This document shows positions 28,971 to 31,280 of a stretch of DNA of 31,280 nucleotides, piece after piece (position 1 is the first letter of the stretch; each line of letters opens with the position of its first letter). The translations under genes and the position numbers were made by a program. The notes under the pieces were generated by a model. It saw only the letters and a program-made list of their open reading frames with translations, had not been told where the DNA came from and searched no databases. Location: assembly GCA_049519595.1 (NCBI GenBank), contig JBEKQP010000018.1, forward strand, positions 1 to 31,280. Reading direction: 5' to 3'. Source of the stretch: CAWBRT01 sp049519595 (lineage in GTDB: Bacteria; Acidobacteriota; Terriglobia; Terriglobales; Acidobacteriaceae).

Positions 28971-29405
28971 CTAACCGGCTACGACGTCCAGCCCCATCGA
29001 CCGGGCTGTCCCCTTTACGCTCTTAACGGCGGCATCGAGCGAAGCCGCGTTGAGGTCAGGCATCTTCTGCTTGGCTATATCGAGCACCTGCTTTTCCGTT
29101 ACCTTGCCAACCTTCTCCTTGTTGGGGGAGCCGGAACCCTTGGCAATGTTGGCGGCACGCTTCAGCAGAATCGAAGCGGGCGGCGTCTTGGTGATGAAAG
29201 TGAAGGTGCGATCACTGTAAACCGAAACCACCACCGGGACAATCAGGCCCTCGAGCTCCTTGCTGTTGGTCCGGGCGTTGAACTGCTTGCAGAACTCCAT
29301 GATGTTGATCTGCGCCTGGCCCAGAGCGGGGCCAACGGGCGGCGCCGGAGTGGCCTTGCCGGCCGCGATCTGCAATTTGACTTGTCCTGTAACCCTCTTT
29401 GCCAT
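28971..29405 (-). CDS. rplK: 50S ribosomal protein L11
   Basis: A 144-residue protein at the GTPase-associated centre. The N-terminal domain has VKLQIAAGKATPAPPVGPAL then GQAQINIMEFCKQFNA (residues 9-44), and the C-terminal RNA-binding domain has KTPPASILLKRAA, GSPNKEKVGKVT and MPDLNAASLDAAVKSVKGTA then RSMGL. The length is normal. The ATG at 29405 has a GAAAGG five bases upstream. It follows nusG after 165 bp, the usual nusG-rplK-rplA order. Confidence 0.98.
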   Translation of the reverse strand: MAKRVTGQVKLQIAAGKATPAPPVGPALGQAQINIMEFCKQFNARTNSKELEGLIVPVVVSVYSDRTFTFITKTPPASILLKRAANIAKGSGSPNKEKVGKVTEKQVLDIAKQKMPDLNAASLDAAVKSVKGTARSMGLDVVAG

Positions 29406-29570
29406 AACAACCTTTCTATTTTTCGGTTCCGCTGCATAAAGTGGGTCGATCTATAACCAACCCCTATCGGCAGCCCTGAGTCTAGGCTTTTCGGCTCAGG
29501 TTGAGGCGCTTGGCAAGGCCTTTCAGCCCGCAAAATCCCAAGCGGCCGCGAAGAACCGTTTTGACTTCCT

Positions 29571-30233
29571 CTAACTTACGGTCTTCTCTACTTGCCCAAA
29601 CTCCAACTCGACCGGAGTTGCACGACCGAATATGGTCACCATCACCTTCAGCGTCTCACGGTCGTCATTGACCTCGTCGACGATTCCTTGGAACGTCGCA
29701 AACGGTCCCTCGGTGATGCGTACCGATTCGTTCTTCTCGAACTTGACCTTGAGCTTCGGCTTCTCCCTGGAGTCGGCAACGCGGTAAACGATCTGCTTGA
29801 CCTCGTCCTCGCTGAGCGGAGTCGGATCGTTGGCGGTGCCGACAAACCCGGTCACCCGCGGCGTAGATTTCACCACGTGCCAAACTTGGTCGCCCTCTCC
29901 ACCGCTGCGAAAACCCGTCAGGTCCATCTCGACCAGCACGTATCCGGGAAAAAACATGCGTTCGCTGGTGTACTTCTTGCCGGCGCGCACTTCTGTCACC
30001 GACTCGGTCGGAATCAGCACCTTGCCAATCTTGTTCTCCAGATTGAAAGCGCGTATGCGCGATTCGAGCGATTCCTTCACCTTGCGCTCGAATCCCGAAT
30101 AAGTGTGAACGATGTACCACTTCAAATTCGGGTTCTGGGGAACGTCAGGGGGAAGGCCAGCGGGAGTCTCGGGCGATCCCCCGCCCTGCTGTCCATCATC
30201 AATGGTTCCCTCGTTTTTCGTAATCTCATCCAT
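29571..30233 (-). CDS. nusG: Transcription termination/antitermination factor NusG
   Basis: A 220-residue elongation factor that binds RNA polymerase through its NGN domain and couples it to Rho or the ribosome through its KOW domain. The NGN domain runs from about residue 37 (LKWYIVHTYSGFERKVKESL), includes FFPGYVLVEMDL, and contains a glycine-rich loop (FRSGGEGDQ) in place of a shorter turn. The KOW domain is at the C-terminus (ESVRITEGPFATFQGIVDEV then NDDRETLKV). The first ~36 residues are a polar, glycine/proline-rich extension (EGTIDDGQQGGGSPETPAGL) not found in short NusG proteins. The ATG is at 30233, with only a weak ribosome binding site. It follows secE after 132 bp. Confidence 0.97.
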   Translation of the reverse strand: MDEITKNEGTIDDGQQGGGSPETPAGLPPDVPQNPNLKWYIVHTYSGFERKVKESLESRIRAFNLENKIGKVLIPTESVTEVRAGKKYTSERMFFPGYVLVEMDLTGFRSGGEGDQVWHVVKSTPRVTGFVGTANDPTPLSEDEVKQIVYRVADSREKPKLKVKFEKNESVRITEGPFATFQGIVDEVNDDRETLKVMVTIFGRATPVELEFGQVEKTVS

Positions 30234-30365
30234 AGATTTTGTCTCGCCCCAGACGCTCTCAGCTCAATCCGCTCTTGGGGCCCGTGCAACAAACACCTCG
30301 CGACTTTCAATCACTCGCCACAAACCTCGCAAACCTCAAGGCCGCCATCGTAGCGCGGCGCGCGG

Positions 30366-30626
30366 TTAGTGCTGGCCGAAGTAACGGAATACCGGCTCCA
30401 GAAGGCGGTTGATTGTGCCGTCCACGACCCAGAAATAGATCCCGAACAAGAAAACGGTGACGATGACAACACTAGTCGTGGCCTGGACCTCTTTCATGGT
30501 CGGCGCGGTCACCTTCTTCATCTCGGTGCGCACGTCGTTGTAAAAGCTCTTCGTCCGCTGCGGCCAATTTTTGATCCGTGTCGTAAGCCTATTGTCGTCT
30601 ATGCTTGCCACCACTGCCTTTGCCAT
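30366..30626 (-). CDS. secE: Preprotein translocase subunit SecE
   Basis: An 86-residue protein of the SecYEG channel. It has the single-span bacterial layout: an amphipathic cytoplasmic helix ending FYNDVRTEMKKVTAPTMKEV, then the membrane segment TTSVVIVTVFLFGIYFWVVD (about residues 51-70), then a short periplasmic tail. The frame begins with a TTG two codons earlier at 30632, but that would leave almost no spacing from the AGGA sequence. The ATG at 30626 has it seven to eight bases upstream and is preferred. It sits between tRNA-Trp and nusG, as in most bacteria. Confidence 0.96.
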   Translation of the reverse strand: MAKAVVASIDDNRLTTRIKNWPQRTKSFYNDVRTEMKKVTAPTMKEVQATTSVVIVTVFLFGIYFWVVDGTINRLLEPVFRYFGQH

Positions 30627-30707
30627 TGCCAAATCCTATTGAGCGCGTCCCGTACCGGAACGTCTGCTTCTGACTTCTTTCGCCACCACACCGAATGTCC
30701 GAGCGGA

Positions 30708-30783
30708 TGGCAGGGGCGGAGGGATTCGAACCCCCAAGTCCGGTTTTGGAGACCGGCAGTTTAGCCGTTGAGCTTACGCCCCT
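30708..30783 (-). tRNA. tRNA-Trp (anticodon CCA)
   Basis: The minus strand folds into a 76-nt cloverleaf. The acceptor arms are AGGGGCG (30777-30783) and CGCCCCT (30712-30718), with discriminator G at 30711 and an encoded CCA at 30708-30710. The anticodon stem CCGGT/ACCGG encloses the loop CTCCAAA, giving anticodon CCA. The T arm contains GGTTCGAATCC. Its place between rpmG and secE is the common bacterial arrangement. Confidence 0.97.
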
Positions 30784-30858
30784 ATTTCTACCAGACCTCT
30801 CAATTCAAGAAGCCCTTGCTCGTTACGCTATCTCGCCACCCGCGCACGGCCAATGCAA

Positions 30859-31011
30859 TTATTTGATTTCGCGGTGAGTCGTGTGTTTCCGACATTTACG
30901 ACAGAATTTGCTGAACTCCAACCGCTCGGTCGTTGTCTTCTTGTTTTTCGTGGTCGAGTAGTTCTTGTCCTTGCAGTCGTTACACTGCAAAGTCACGATT
31001 TCGCGGGGCAT
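30859..31011 (-). CDS. rpmG: 50S ribosomal protein L33
   Basis: A 50-residue protein, MPREIVTLQCNDCKDKNYST to RKHTTHREIK. It has four zinc-binding cysteines (C10, C13, C37, C40), so it is the zinc-containing (C+) form of L33. KNYSTTKNKKTTTERLEF and SKFCRKCRKHT match the family closely. The ATG at 31011 has AAGGAG six bases upstream. It lies between tuf and tRNA-Trp in the order tuf-rpmG-trnW-secE-nusG. The presence of the C+ form suggests that a zinc-free paralogue may exist elsewhere, which cannot be seen here. Confidence 0.97.
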   Translation of the reverse strand: MPREIVTLQCNDCKDKNYSTTKNKKTTTERLEFSKFCRKCRKHTTHREIK

Positions 31012-31063
31012 GTTGAACTCCTTCTGTTAATTGCCTTGCGGCCAACCAAACCGCTTGGCCTTG

Positions 31064-31106
31064 TCCGGGTCCGAGCCCGGATATCAGCGGGCGCTTGAGC
31101 ACCCGC
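31064..31106 (-). promoter_or_regulatory. Twin hairpins between tuf and rpmG
   Basis: Two stems follow one another: TCCGGG-N6-CCCGGA (31064-31081, perfect 6 bp) and GCGGGCGC-TTGA-GCACCCGC (31087-31106, 8 bp with one G-U pair). No T-run follows, so read-through from tuf into rpmG is expected. They may be RNA processing or stability sites. Confidence 0.4.
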
Positions 31107-31157
31107 CGAGAATCCCGGCAAAGCAGATGAAACCGCCTTGCCAGCAATTAAAGTCTA

Positions 31158-31280
31158 CTACGCAATAATTTCCGTGATGGTGCCGGCGCCGACCGTACGG
31201 CCGCCTTCGCGGATGGCGAAACGCAGTCCCTTTTCCATCGCCACCGGCGTGATCAGCTCAATCTCCACCGTCACATTGTC
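31158..31280 (-). CDS. tuf: Elongation factor Tu, C-terminal fragment (5' part outside window)
   Basis: The last 40 codons and the stop of EF-Tu are visible. The sequence begins DNVTVEIELITPVAMEKGLR and continues FAIREGGRTVGAGTITEIIA, the highly conserved end of domain 3, which contacts aminoacyl-tRNA. The protein delivers aminoacyl-tRNA to the ribosome. The gene reads into rpmG 146 bp downstream. Whether this is the only tuf copy cannot be told. Confidence 0.97.
   Translation of the reverse strand, partial: DNVTVEIELITPVAMEKGLRFAIREGGRTVGAGTITEIIA

Overview
The window looks like a GC-rich, Gram-negative-type bacterium, most likely an acidobacterium (Terriglobia/Koribacter-like). This placement is an inference. 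It rests on the gene content, on a CarboxypepD_reg-type secreted protein and a LysW-like zinc-ribbon protein, on an RpoB of 1,491 residues, and on an interspersed palindromic repeat of a kind I associate with that phylum. No 16S rRNA gene is present to confirm it.

Left part (1-16,800), mixed housekeeping genes: a partial type II NADH dehydrogenase (-), inorganic pyrophosphatase (-), the lipid II flippase MurJ (+), an FlK-like hotdog thioesterase (-), a secreted NTF2-like/DUF4440 protein (+), RsmI (-) divergent from DNA ligase LigA (+), a ~165-bp palindromic intergenic element, a HIT-family protein (-), ribosomal protein S1 (+) with its own promoter, structured leader and perfect terminator, a small secreted carboxypeptidase-regulatory-like protein (-), a LysW-like zinc ribbon with an acidic tail (-), a rhomboid protease (+), an ABM-like dimeric-barrel protein (-), and a tightly spaced yihY-pyk pair (-).

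Right part (16,900-31,280), all on the minus strand: the classical transcription/translation cluster. In transcription order it runs tuf (partial), rpmG, tRNA-Trp, secE, nusG, rplK, rplA, rplJ, rplL, rpoB, rpoC, and ends at a strong intrinsic terminator. These genes supply EF-Tu, the ribosomal stalk (L11/L1/L10/L12), L33, the Sec channel subunit SecE, the elongation factor NusG and the two large RNA polymerase subunits. Spacers are long for such a cluster (405 bp rplJ-rplL, 881 bp rplL-rpoB), carry no credible genes and are rich in perfect hairpins, including a terminator-like one between rplJ and rplL.

Most notable: RpoB carries a ~62-residue insertion near its N-terminus with four cysteine pairs (CxC, CxxC, CxxC, CxxC). 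Its first half aligns without gaps to the zinc-binding domain at the N-terminus of RpoC, encoded by the next gene. Other points are a set of genes whose -10 box lies only 6-9 nt before the start codon (probable leaderless mRNAs), a mini-ORF overlapping the rpsA start, and an orphan LysW-like protein lacking the usual C-terminal motif.
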